Assembly (NCBI GenBank): GCA_027600665.1
Contig: JADGJL010000130.1
Coordinates: 1 to 30,955, forward strand
Length of the DNA stretch: 30,955 nucleotides
Source of the DNA: Irineochytrium annulatum
Lineage: Eukaryota; Chytridiomycota; Chytridiomycetes; Chytridiales; Chytridiaceae
Direction of reading: 5' to 3'
Shown here: piece by piece, positions 1 to 12,900 of the stretch
Numbering within the stretch: position 1 is the stretch's first letter
Layout of the letters: each line of letters begins with the position of its first letter
Made by a program: the position numbers and the translations under genes
The notes under the pieces: model-generated
Told to the model about the DNA's origin: nothing
Databases searched by the model: none
Seen by the model: the letters and a program-made list of their open reading frames with translations, nothing else

Positions 1-71
1 CCCCTGGTCCTGCGAACAAGCGCCGCCTCGAGGCCGACGTGAGCGACGACGACGAGAGCCGACCTGCTTAG
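1..71 (+). CDS. C-terminal end of an unidentified protein (5' part outside window)
   Basis: An open frame enters from the left edge with its first full codon at base 3 and stops at TAG 69-71. The visible tail is basic then acidic: a KRR cluster, then VSDDDES before the end. Charged tails like this are common in nuclear proteins, but nothing here identifies a family. It would be convergent with the DCAF11-like gene, whose stop lies at 540. With only 23 codons visible it could be chance; the GC-rich coding-like composition that ends sharply at the stop is the main support. Confidence 0.4.
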   Translation, partial: PGPANKRRLEADVSDDDESRPA

Positions 72-539
72 AGACCTAGGATGAGCGGGGATCACGACGT
101 TGATGATGGCTAGTTTGTAGGCGGAGGAATCTGGCTCAGTTAGGTGCTGGCGAAGCCGGCAAGGCCGAAAAGCTCTGAAAGTCGCTGTATCTCGTTTAGG
201 AAGACAGTGGAAGGGTCAATGGCGAAGCCGGCAGCTCGACGAGCAATTGTTGTACTTACTTTTCTCTAATGCGCTGTATAGATTAGTTAGTATCAACCTC
301 TCTCCCGCACCATAGCGCAATATTTCTGTCTCTTATATGTGTATGTACAGTCCTTCACTCCCTCTCAATCACCCTCCCCTGCAGACATGAATTTACTATA
401 GAATTGGATATGTATTTAAGCGCAGTGTGCAGCTAGAAAAAGCTACGTGACAAGACAAAGGCGTTATGCGATCTTGACGACTATACATTAGAAAGCACCT
501 CCCTCGCCTCCACCCGCTAATCAAAAGCCGTCGTCACCT
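72..539. other. Intergenic, between convergent gene ends
   Basis: I see no ORF, RNA gene or repeat. The stretch is more T/A-rich than the flanking coding DNA, as expected for two facing 3' untranslated regions. Confidence 0.5.
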
Positions 540-2519
540 TCACCGCCTTTGAAACCCGTATCGGATGAGGTAACCCTGCTCCTCCGCCCACGTACTCGCC
601 AAGATGACGGGCTCCCAAGGGTGCCAGCTCACATCTCGCGTGCAGCAGCCCTCGGCTCTCCGTGCGAGCCTGCGGAGTTCGGCGGCCGCGTCAGGAACGC
701 GAGGGGGCTTGCGGACGACCTTGGGCGGCGGCAGGGTGCGGGCCGGCGGTGCCCCGTCGTCGGCCTCCGTGTCAAATATGAGGACGCGGCCATCGGAGCT
801 GCCTGAAACGGAAATTAGAAATCCGGCAACGATATTGGGAGATTATTCGCAAAACGCTGACCTGTGTAGACGTAGCGGTGCCCTGTGGAAGGCGGGGAGT
901 AATGGCATCGGATCAAAGTGCGTAGTACCTACATGTCATGGACAATCAGCGGGCCATCAGCATTGCAAAGTGAGAGGAGAACATGCCTTATGACCCTCGA
1001 AACTCCTCACGAAATTCTCCTGCGGGTGCCGCAACCTCTTCCTCCTCTGCGGGTAAGACTCCCACCGATAATCGAACCCGGTGCTTAGATCGACACTAGC
1101 TGCCTCCTTCGTGTCCTCCACCACCTTCCTCAAATCCCACATGAGCATCCGCTGATCCTTCCCGTTGCTGATGATCCCTCGGCCATCCCCCTAGTGGCCA
1201 CGAAGGTTAAACTAGAGAACAACTTACGTCAAGGGGAGAAGTTCTACCTTAGCGCTTACGAATGTTATCCCCTCTGTGTGCCCCACGAGCAGTCCCGAGG
1301 ATCGCCTGCTCGTCGAGTTTGCAAGCGACCGTCTGTCCCACACGCGGAGGCGCGCGTCGTCCGCGCCCGACACAAGGACGTTCGACGACGGGTCCCCGAA
1401 GCAGACGGCGTTCACGTCGTCGGCATGCGCCCGGATCCGGGTCAGCACCTTCATCGTCTCGACGTCGTACACGTACAGCTTCCCGTCCGTCGCGCCGGCT
1501 ACGATCTCCCTCCCGTCCTCCGAGAGCCTCACGCTCCAAATACCGAAATGCTGATCGTGGGCTTCGCCCGACCCGAAATGCATCGCGATGTGGCCCGAGT
1601 CCGCATTGAAGCGGTCCGATTCCGGGTCGAGGTGCACCATGTGAACGGTGTCCGTGATCGACGAATAGATTAGGCTCGTGCCGTCGCCGGACATGTCGCA
1701 GTCGGTTATTGTCCATCGGCCCGGCACGGCCTGAATCGTCCTCTCGAGCTTCATCCCGCTCTCCCCACCCCTACCCGGCACGCGCTCCTCCTCCGCCCTC
1801 CGCGTCGTGTCATACAGCCTGATCGTGTAGTCCTGAAGAAAAGAAAGTGTGGTGGCTAAGCAAAGAAAGGCAAAAATTGGAGAAAAAGTACCTGCGTCGC
1901 GCAAAAGAATCGCCTAAAGAGAGGGTACGGCAGCAAGGAGTGAGCGACAATATGGTATAACGGTCATGCACTATCACCTGCCATCCTTCGAGTACTCGCC
2001 GCAGTACGCCTTGTGATCGTAGTGATCCACGATGCCGCTGGCCGCGGTGCCCGGTAAGAAAGCCTGCGCGATCCGGACCGTCGGGGTGGTTCGGGAGGAC
2101 AGCTCGCGGCGCCGGAGGAGGCCGAACGCGGAGGACGGGGTGCGCGGGAACGTGAGGTCGGGAGGCGCGTGGGTGTAGATGGGGTCCTTGGACGGACCCT
2201 CAGCGGTGCCGCTGCTCCCGGCGGCGGAAGGCGATCTCGGTCGCTTCCTCGTCGGTCCCGTCAGATCGCTCGGAGTCGAATCAGTCTCCCAATCCTCATC
2301 GCCGTCATCATTCTCAGCGTTGTCGTCCTCGTCCATCTCGTCGTCGTCGTCATCCTCATCGTCTACGTTAAGGTGCCCCAGGCCAAACTGAGCTCGGAGA
2401 GCGGGATGTTGGAGGATGATTTGGATGAGGTTTCCACCCGCGAATGCGTTGGAGTGCCCGTGGACTCCATGGTCGCTCGGCTCGGTCGGGTCATCGCCAC
2501 TGTCGCTGCCAGAGGACAT
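540..2519 (-). CDS. DCAF11: DCAF11/WDR23-like WD40 protein (CUL4-DDB1 substrate receptor family), 560 aa
   Basis: Six exons in reading order: 2519-1978, 1913-1892, 1832-1248, 1190-987, 928-862, 802-540; total 1683 nt, in phase throughout. The N-terminus (about residues 1-120) is disordered and very acidic. From about residue 150 it follows the DCAF11/LEC14B pattern: KAYCGEYSKDG, then DYTIRLYD, a GHTEGITF blade, MLMWDLRK with FDYRWESYP, GHRYVYTGSSDGRV, and a closing DVSWHPWEPVI. These proteins are WD40 propellers that recruit substrates to CUL4-DDB1 ubiquitin ligase; in animals DCAF11 controls Nrf2-type factors. That role is carried over from the family, not shown here. Oddities are a 22-nt exon (1892-1913) and one GC-AG intron. 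The start is the first ATG of the acidic exon. Confidence 0.88.
929..986 (-). other. GC-AG intron in the DCAF11-like gene
   Basis: On the minus strand exon 4 ends at AAG (989-987) and is followed by GCATGT, not GT. The acceptor is ...ATGTAG before exon 5 at 928. Joining them gives GHK then VLRTLIRCHYSP, the expected family sequence, in phase 0. The AG|GCATGT context is the usual context of rare GC donors. Confidence 0.75.
1892..1913 (-). other. 22-nt microexon of the DCAF11-like gene
   Basis: Exon 1 ends within an Arg codon (..GGC AG) and exon 3 begins at DYTIRLYD. The 22 bases between two introns supply the missing residues (RFFCATQ), flanked by TTTAG and GTACTT. They restore both phase and the WD-repeat pattern YSKDGRRFFCATQDYTIRLYD. 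Confidence 0.78.
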
Positions 2520-3106
2520 CGAGCGATTTCAAATCGGCGGCTTGTAAATAGTCTGATGTGTCTTGTCTGAGTGGACAGGCTCCATTCTATTTTAGCAAGG
2601 CAGCGAATCGAAATTGTAATGAAAGAGTAAAAGATATAGGGCGGTATCTAATGTGAAGAAATAATGTTAAGACATAGAGAAGGACAAACAAGCAACGCGC
2701 AGACAAAAATTTTAATGGAAGGGCACAGCGCTCAATAACCGAGAGTTGACTTTTTAATCATTAAATTAGCAATAGTAAAGTAGGTGGTGGGGCAACACCA
2801 GCCTAACTCCAAACGAGAAAGGCGAGAGTGGTAAATAGCATTGAAAAAGCAAAACGGGAGACGGGAAAGATACAGTAAATAGCATATGTAAAAAGAGGAT
2901 CGATTATGTGTAGCGACTGGCAAAAAAAACGCTGCGGCTAAGGTGGGCATTAATGATAAACACACTAAGTAAAATAGCTGATGGCAAATTTAAACGGCCG
3001 GTAGGGAACAAACATACCCACATACGTGCAGAACGAGAACGACAAAAGAATGGCAATTCAGAGCGAGAGCGGGGGGTTAAAAATAATTAAAGCAAGGAGA
3101 AGCGAT
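2520..3106. other. Intergenic: DCAF11 upstream region and zinc-finger gene 3' end
   Basis: AT-rich, with only a 77-codon minus ORF of unlikely composition. It should hold the promoter of the DCAF11-like gene and the 3' UTR of the zinc-finger gene. I see no distinct repeat or RNA gene. Confidence 0.45.
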
Positions 3107-4546
3107 TCACTGGAGCTCAAGGCCCATCACGGATCCCGTGACGTACCCAACCTGCTGGCCAACGTAGCCGGAATCTCCAACAACGCCTCCATCGACACCA
3201 TATCCGATGCCACCAGCGACGCCGTAAGGTCCAACGCTCCCGGCGGCTCCGGGCGGGCCCTTGACGCCCCTCCGCTTGACCGGCGGCATGACGGGCGCCC
3301 CGCACGTGTTCGCCTTCACGTGCCCCACGATCCCGTCCCGCCTCCTGAAGCCCTTGCCGCACCCGCACCTGAACAGGTACTCGTCGGGCCCGAGGTGGAT
3401 GCTGGCGTGCCTCGCGAGGTCCTGCTGGCGGATGAAGGCCTTGCCGCAGTCGCCGCAGACCTTGTCCCGGGGCAGGCGGTGCAAGCGGACGTGGTGGCGG
3501 AGGGATTGGGTCGACTTGAAGCGCTTGTTGCACTCGGGGCAAGGGTGCGGGAGCGGGATGGCGGATGATGCTGATGCTGATGATGATGATGTTGATGACG
3601 ATGCGGGGGCGACGGTCGTGGGCGGTGGCGAGGTCGGGGAGGAGGAGGGTGAAAGTCGGGAGGTGGACGTCGTGCGGAGGGGTTCGGGCGATGGGGAGTG
3701 GAAGGCCGTGGAAGGGGATGTGCAGCCTGTCGTGGTGGTGGTTGCGGACAGGGGAGGCGCGTTGTAGATGTCTGTCGCGTTGGGAATGTGAAAGGGCGGC
3801 AGGGAGAGTGTCGGGAGGGACGTGTCAATCGGGAAAGGGAAGGGTGTGGTCACGGGCCGGTAGGTTGGCAGCGGCGGGGTCGGTGCGCGCGTGTGAGGGG
3901 AAGCCATGTACGGGGATGACGGGAGAGAGACGGGGCTGGTCATGTAGCCGGCCGGGAGTGGCTGCGAAGTCGCGATAGCGGTCATGGACGCGTTCGAGCT
4001 AGTCGAGAGCGTCCGCTGGTGATGGTGGTGATGGCTGTGAGCGGCCTGCCAGGGGAGGTGCTGGCTGGGCATGGCCAGCTGCTGGTGGCCGGCAGCGGCG
4101 GTCGCGTGCGCACTGAGGACCCGGGGCGAGGCGCTGAAGGTATCCATCTTCTGTTCGACGTCAGCCTCGATTTGAAACAGGCTCGAGGTGCTGTAGTGCC
4201 GCACGGGGACGGAGGCGGCCGGGAAGGAGGCCGCAGGTTGTACGGTCGTGGCCGGGTGTGAGAGAGCAGCGAACCGCGTCATCGCGGAATGGTGAAGGTC
4301 GTCGAAGGAGTGCGCTTGCCCGTACTGATGAGAGAACGCGGACCGTTGCTGCTGGACCACCGGAGACGCCGGCGGCGAGCTGGAGACCGGCATCCTGAGG
4401 AGGGTAGGGAGCTGCTGAAAGTCCGATGATGCGACGTCTTGCGGCATGCCACCACCCTCCGCCGCGACGTTCTGGTGCGGCACGTCATCGAAGATGGCCG
4501 AGAGGGAGCTCGAGGTGGAGCCCGAGGTGGAGAAGGTTCTCATCAT
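3107..4546 (-). CDS. C2H2 zinc-finger transcription factor, 479 aa, single exon
   Basis: An uninterrupted frame from ATG 4546 to TGA 3107. About 330 residues of low-complexity sequence rich in Ser, Pro, Thr, His and Gln come first, including an SHHHHHQ run near residue 170. Three fingers follow. Finger 1 (about 335-357) is CPECNKRF...HHVRLH and finger 2 (about 362-385) is CGDCGKAF...RHASIH. Finger 3 (about 392-413) is irregular: CGC spacing (one residue between the first two Cys) with a His/Cys end. The tail is Gly/Val-rich. The layout is that of a fungal nuclear DNA-binding regulator with a long activation region; the target genes cannot be told. It is intronless, unlike most neighbours. A second ATG follows the first immediately, so the exact start is uncertain by one codon. 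Confidence 0.82.
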   Translation of the reverse strand: MMRTFSTSGSTSSSLSAIFDDVPHQNVAAEGGGMPQDVASSDFQQLPTLLRMPVSSSPPASPVVQQQRSAFSHQYGQAHSFDDLHHSAMTRFAALSHPATTVQPAASFPAASVPVRHYSTSSLFQIEADVEQKMDTFSASPRVLSAHATAAAGHQQLAMPSQHLPWQAAHSHHHHHQRTLSTSSNASMTAIATSQPLPAGYMTSPVSLPSSPYMASPHTRAPTPPLPTYRPVTTPFPFPIDTSLPTLSLPPFHIPNATDIYNAPPLSATTTTTGCTSPSTAFHSPSPEPLRTTSTSRLSPSSSPTSPPPTTVAPASSSTSSSSASASSAIPLPHPCPECNKRFKSTQSLRHHVRLHRLPRDKVCGDCGKAFIRQQDLARHASIHLGPDEYLFRCGCGKGFRRRDGIVGHVKANTCGAPVMPPVKRRGVKGPPGAAGSVGPYGVAGGIGYGVDGGVVGDSGYVGQQVGYVTGSVMGLELQ

Positions 4547-4882
4547 GTCGCGGCGGGGGTCTTTTGGGCTGTCAGGGTTGGCGTGAGGAAGGTGAGGTGC
4601 TGGAGTCCTGACAGGTCGACGTCAGGGAGCGCCGGGGATCTGTCGTCCTTTTGTTCTTCCATCCATCGTCGCGAAATAGTTCCGGCGTGTGGGGGGACGG
4701 GCAGAAAATTCGCCCGCGCGTCACAGCCGTCACAGCAGGCCAGCCGCTCTGGCCGTATGAGGCTGGGTGCGTAAAACTTGCACTGGCCGATATTAGACTC
4801 GAATCCCTGCGCGTCGTGCAAGCAGGATAATCGTCCGTTTCGGAGTTCAAATTTGAGCCCTTTTCTAACGTCGGAACCAGCG

Positions 4883-4907
4883 AAGCAGGTTAAAAATTTA
4901 CCTGCTT
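4883..4907. repeat. Inverted repeat, 8-bp arms
   Basis: AAGCAGGT (4883-4890) and ACCTGCTT (4900-4907) are perfect inverted copies separated by nine A/T bases. It lies about 340 bp upstream of the zinc-finger start and could be a dimeric factor site; function unknown. Confidence 0.6.
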
Positions 4908-5036
4908 TACCAAAACGTAAAAACTCCTGACTCTCCCCCCCTCCCCTTCCAACTGCCCCAACTTAAAAATCTTTCGTGTGGCTGCTAGACACACTGACGT
5001 AGCTGCGGGGTGTTCATTTCTTGGCCTTGCTCAAGG

Positions 5037-5109
5037 CAGGGGTTTTACAGGGTCTTGTTGACCGATATTTATCCTACCTGGGCGCGGGCTCGCATTTCAG
5101 GGGTTTTAC
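5037..5109. repeat. Two direct copies of CAGGGGTTTTAC
   Basis: The 12-mer occurs at 5037-5048 and 5098-5109, 61 bp apart, upstream of the zinc-finger gene. A second short word, TGCTTTACC, occurs at 4903-4911 and 5125-5133. Possible regulatory sites; function unknown. Confidence 0.5.
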
Positions 5110-5477
5110 GCGGGGCAGGCAATATGCTTTACCCGCCTGACAAATGCATTTTCCACCCTTGAAGACGACTACTGTTCAACATGCAGGCTTCATTCACCTT
5201 TGGCATCGAGCTTATCCGGCCGCGTTTGGCTGGGACTCGGCGCTTTTGGTTGTAGATATCACTGTTTCAATATGTAGGTTTATTGTGAATGCTCGAGAGA
5301 AAAGGTAGCAGAATAAGATATATGAAGACAGGAGCTAAGGCTATGATGCTATAATGAGAAGGTAATTATATCGCGTTGCAAAAACGGTAAGCTGGTCAAA
5401 TGTGATCCATCGCAGTATTGTAGAAGGTACAAAGAATATAACCATAAAGCGAACAAGAAAGTGGGCCGCGCGGCACG

Positions 5478-8251
<2,774 letters not shown>

Positions 8252-9058
8252 CCCTCAAGAAGCAATCGAGGCGGGGTAAGCTCTTGTATGAGCAATCGCG
8301 GCAGCGTCAGCCGCTGTGGTCTCCAGATCCAAAGCGCCGGAAGCGTCGATGGTTAACGCAAGCCCTCCCGGCCCCGGTCGCTAGTAGTAAATTCGTGGCA
8401 CCACAGTAGTCGCGGCGGTGCGAGGTTCACGGCGGGTCGCCTATCGAGGGCGGGGGCGTTGAGCTCTGATTCCCACGGGCGGCCTGGAGGTTTCGCTTAT
8501 GGGGGTGGGGCAGCGAGAGCCTTTGATTTCCAATGACCCTGCAGGGTCGACCAAGACGGGGCGTTCAGTCGGAGACAATAGTAAGCGCAGATCTATTAAT
8601 AAATTGCCGCTTTCCGTCCCGCCGGATAAGCGGTAGCGGTGTGGTCTCGCCCGCGCTCTCGCCTGCCCCACGCGTCTTCATCGACCGTTCCGGGTCGGTC
8701 CGCGCCATCGGCATCGGCGGGCATCTTCCGAACAATGGGGTGCTCCCTGACCCGCGCGTACATCTGGTGATTGGGACCTTCCGATTTAGGCAACACCTAA
8801 TGCCAATCACGGCCGGATATCCTTGCTTCCCATTATTAGAAATTATTTGAAGATTCGCGAACGTTCAATTCCGACGGTCGGGGATGTGCCTGTCGTTGTC
8901 AAATAATTGGCAATTGCCTCGGTCTCATTATTAAAGCATCGTAGGGTTAGTAGCTCAGCGACTTCGATTTTTATTCACTATCCAATGCGCTAACTAACTA
9001 TCAGGGAAAACTGCTATCTCAAATTGTCCAATAACGAGAAGACTGATTAACGAACGCG
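8252..9058. promoter_or_regulatory. Divergent promoter region, kinase (-) / LAMTOR2 (+)
   Basis: 807 bp lie between two start codons facing away from each other. Several ORFs of 60-100 codons occur on both strands but none resembles a protein. No clear TATA box or repeated site was seen. Confidence 0.55.
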
Positions 9059-9853
9059 ATGGCCTTGATTAAACCGCGAGCCATCGCTCAGATCCTCCAG
9101 CAGGCCAACACCGGCGGCGTTAAGACCAGTCTGTGAGTTCTCCACCCTCCTTGGGATCTCTGGACGCAAAGGATCTGACGGCGACGGGACAGTCTTTTAA
9201 ACATCGACGGATCCCTAATTGCATTCGCTGGCGGCATGGACCGCGAGGCAAAAGTCGTCTCTGCGATCGTCAGCAACGTTTGGGTGGCCTACGAGCGGCA
9301 CACGGGTGAGGGGCTCTCGAGCCGGAGGCGGACGAAGGCCGGCATGGGCGGCGGGAGCGGGAACGTGTATGGTGGTGGTGGTAACGCGGGCGGAGGAGGC
9401 GGCTCGGGTGCCAGGCCGTCGGCAACTAACGGGCGCGACACGGATTCGATCGGGGACCAGCCCGGGATTCACGGTGTAGTAGGGCCGACGGGTGTCACGA
9501 AGGAGGAGGAGGGCTTACGGAATGTGATGGTGCAATGCGAGGTTAGTTGCCGCTTGCATGCCTTTTTGGATTCTTGCTCAGCTTATTAAATCTCGGCTAT
9601 TTATTAGCACGGAAAGCTTTCCATTACAAACGTAAGTCAGATGCTGCTTTGCCTTGTCGCGAGTGAGGACGTAGAGTTTGGGATTCTAAAGCTGAAGGTA
9701 TGCGGATTTACTTTGGACTTTCTCGCCATTGCGATCTGATCTGATTACTTTTTTCCACAATCGTTTCCGTCCAATTTGCAACAGACAAAAGCGTTAAAGT
9801 CGTACCTGGAAGTTCCTCTAAATTTAATTAATAAAGAGGAAGGTCAAATGTAA
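9059..9853 (+). CDS. LAMTOR2: LAMTOR2 (p14/ROBLD3) Ragulator subunit, roadblock/LC7 fold, 193 aa
   Basis: Four exons: 9059-9132, 9193-9541, 9608-9697, 9785-9853 (582 nt). The conceptual protein matches LAMTOR2 end to end: KPRAIAQILQQANTGGV, LLLNIDGSLIAFAGG, AIVSNVWVAYER, then MVQCEHGKLSIT, MLLCLVASEDVEFGILKLK and ALKSYLEVPL. The family forms the roadblock heterodimer of the Ragulator complex, which anchors Rag GTPases and TORC1 on late endosome, lysosome or vacuole membranes. Usual length is about 125 aa. Here residues about 65-131 hold a Gly-rich, Arg/Ser-containing insertion between the second helix and the next strand, in frame inside exon 2. It diverges from the kinase gene and converges with the channel gene only 103 bp away. 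Confidence 0.93.
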
Positions 9854-9949
9854 ATGCCCGCGCGTTTCCGCTATAAGATGTTTATTTACATGATAAGATG
9901 CTTAAACCTATGCATGAGTGGATGGAATTAAGTCCTAAAAAAATATGGG

Positions 9950-9955
9950 AATAAA
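9950..9955 (+). other. Candidate polyadenylation signal AATAAA for LAMTOR2
   Basis: AATAAA lies 97 nt beyond the LAMTOR2 stop, directly beside the stop codon of the opposing channel gene (9957). If used, the two transcripts overlap at their 3' ends. Confidence 0.4.
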
Positions 9956-9956
9956 A

Positions 9957-12900
9957 TTAACGCCCCATCGCTAACTTCTCAAGCTTCTCCTTCCGAATTC
10001 GCTCTAAACGCTCTTCGTAGACTGATTGCATCTTACGTCTCACGTCTTCAAACTGAGGAAATATCTTTAGCATACTCATTTGCGTATCGCAAAAAGAAAA
10101 AGTTGAGAATCTTACGTCGTTCGATATAAGCGTAAAATCATCCTTCGCGAGCCGGTACAGCGTCGTATGAGCCGACGCCCGAATGGTCGCCGAGCGAGGT
10201 GATGAGTCCAGCAGAGCGACTTCCCCAAAGAACGCGCCATCCGATAACGCTCCCACACACTTGCCGTTTACAACGATGTTGACAGACCCGCGCTCGATGA
10301 AGTACATGTCGTTCCCAACCTCCCCTTGCGTCAGAACAGCGTCACCCTCGATGAAGTACTCCGGCTTCAGCACCTCCGCCACGCGGCTCACAAATGCGTC
10401 GTCCCGGCCGTCCTTTTCCTCGCGACGGAGAAAGGGTACTCGAGACAGAAGGCCGCGGAGGTTGTGGATGGCGATTTCCTGTTATTATTGCAACTGTCAG
10501 CTGAATAATTATTGTATAGACATCCACACTGTAGTGCTACCGTTACCTGGCGCAGGGACGAGTTCAGCTCGCTAAAAATGGAGGCCTTGTCGAAGTACTT
10601 GCCGTGATACTTTAAAGTGTAGTACTGCCGCACTTTTCTCCGGACGTCCAACGGCAGCTGCTTCTCCTCCATGAACTCGTTCACCTCGTCCAATTTCTCC
10701 TACGAAGACGATAACAAAGCAACCAAAAAAAAACCGGTTAGTCTTGATTAATTTTACTACGCCAGCAAGGCCAGACCTTAAACTTCCTCCCAGAGGCGTC
10801 CAGTCCCAGACTAAAAGAAGAAATGGTGCCGACCAGCCCGGCGTAGAGAACGGCGCCAGCGAACACGGCGCCGATCGATAAGGCCTGCTCGATCGTGTCC
10901 GAGGCCTTATAACCAGTGACGGGGAAGGTGTTGGAGACGCTAAAGGTTTTACAGGTAAAAACGATTACGCTCTCCTTTGAGTAAAAAACGGTCGCGTACC
11001 TGTTAAACAACGCCCACACGTACTGCGCAAGCGGCGACTCTTGCAGCACATAGAGCACCGGCTGCCAGCTCTCGGCCGAATGGTCCGATATTTTCCCGTA
11101 GAAGAGCAGGAGGCAAGCTGGACAGAACCCAAGATTGAATAAACGGGGCAGATTAAAAAACGAAGTCAACCAACCGTGGAGGTGCAGGAAACAAGCTAAG
11201 AGTCCCATAAAGATAAAGATGCTCATGAAAGCGCCGCCAACGTGGAGGATGCGCTGGATGACCTTGTAGAAATGGCAAAGAATGGGGTTGTCGCTTAAAA
11301 TCCGCCCGACGTTGCGGCAGTACAAAATGTAAAGGAGCTCGAGGGCTTCTGGGAACTGGATGCCCCATCCGCACCACCACACCAAAGCTAACCAAGGGAA
11401 CATTCCAATGAAGTCCAGAATGAACTCTTTTTCCTGCCGGAAACATTTAGGTTAGTAAGCCATACGTCCGAAACGTGGTCAGCTTTTGTTTCTTTCGATT
11501 TTACCAAATATTGCACAATCGAAGCAGAGAGGCCCATCGTGGCAAGACTTAGCCGGGTCTTTTGCCGCTTCGTGAGTAGCTTCCTTAGCATGTCGGCGAA
11601 GAAGATTCCGCTTATGGTCATTGCGAAAACCGGCGAGGATGATGACGTTGTGAGGGCGACGCGGACCGGGATTGCAAATATACAGTACAGGAACACACCT
11701 ACAGAGAAACATTTGTTCCTCGTTTAAATCCCACACATTGGTGGTAAGAGCGACTTCATACATACACAGCATTGCAATCTCGCCCGTTACCACGAAAAGT
11801 GAATGCGGGTGAAAACCCGCGCTGTCGACGCTGAGGTCAGCCCGAGCCTGTTCGATGTGGAAGCTGCGCTGCACGGTCCCTGCGAAGATTTCTCCAAACT
11901 CGTTGAAGTAGGCCGTTTTGAAGCCCTCCAAGTAAATCCCACGAAAGAAGTCCCAGCTTCGACCGCCGACATCGGCTGACGCCTTTCCACCAGGCTCCGG
12001 ATCGCCACTCGCCGGCTTCGTTGTCGCGATAAGCTCCGACTTCGTCGACGGCGTGCTCGCGGCGGGCATGATCATCTCACTCTTTCGCCTCCCCGTCCCA
12101 AACGTGGAGCTCTCGGACGACCCCCTCCTGCTCCCGCTGATCGTCGGCAACCCTGTCGGGCCGATGGACTGCTCGCTGAAGATTGGGGACTGCATACTGA
12201 CGGTCTCGTATAACCGCTGTCGAAGCGGACGGAACTCTGTAAACCGGGGCTGAGCTTTCGGCTGCTGCTGCGGGCGAAAGCTCTGAAAACGGGAATCCTC
12301 GCTGCTCCCGCTCATGCTATTGGACATGCTCGCGCTGCCATCGGACGCGCCGAGACTGCCACCGTTGGAGGCCAAGGAGGTCGTGCCTCCGGCCTCTTCG
12401 TCGGGGGGTGGCTGAAGGGCGATAGAGACCTGGGATTTTTCACCGGAGCGCTTGCTTGCGCCCCGATGTAGGAGAGCTTCCGTCGCGAGGGTGTCAGTTT
12501 GGTTCTCAATGTCGGATTCGCTGCCTGCAATAAATCTGACTGTTAAGGCTGACACCGTTTTGGAGCTATCGGACAAAGGTCTAACCGTCCACGTCCGAGC
12601 CGTCTACTGCCGCAGCTGACTCGTAGTTCATGTAGCTTGATCCTATCTCCCTCCTCCCAAGCGCTGAAGATCGGCCAGATGGCTCCGGTGATGAAGGCAG
12701 CATCCTGTCGGACGCGGCCCTTGGATCCTCAAAGCTCATCGCGGACGTTTTATCTCTTGTCGAAATGATAGACTGGCTCCTCAGCCTCTTCCCCCCGTGC
12801 TCCGACTCGGTGTTCCCGCCCGAGATCCTCCTTCCATTGCCCCCGGATCTCATCGAGTTCGAAAAAAGCGAAAGGCTCCTCTGCTTGTTGCTGCTGCTCG

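Larger units (their letters stand above)
4547..5477. promoter_or_regulatory. Upstream region of the zinc-finger gene and 3' flank of the kinase gene
   Basis: About 930 bp without a credible gene. It contains an inverted repeat (4883-4907), two copies of CAGGGGTTTTAC and two of TGCTTTACC. The part near 5478 carries TTTATT at about 5280, which reads AATAAA on the minus strand and is a candidate polyadenylation signal about 195 nt beyond the kinase stop. Confidence 0.4.

Noticed and set aside
2732..2965. 77-codon minus ORF, hydrophobic
   Set aside because: Composition follows AT-rich flanking DNA and there is no support from phase or neighbours.
4735..4860. tRNA-like words (CTTGCACGACG, GATTCGAGTC on the minus strand)
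   Set aside because: The T-arm stem does not pair and no matching acceptor or D arm could be placed.
8940..9000. GTAGCTCAG resembling a tRNA A box
   Set aside because: No B box (GGTTCGANNCC) follows at any sensible distance and the arms do not fold.
11113..11175. Read-through of a 57-nt stretch in the channel gene as coding
   Set aside because: It is in frame, but removing it as an intron (donor GTTGGT, acceptor TGTCCAG) gives a continuous S5 helix (CFLHLHACLLLFYG), which fits the HCN family better.
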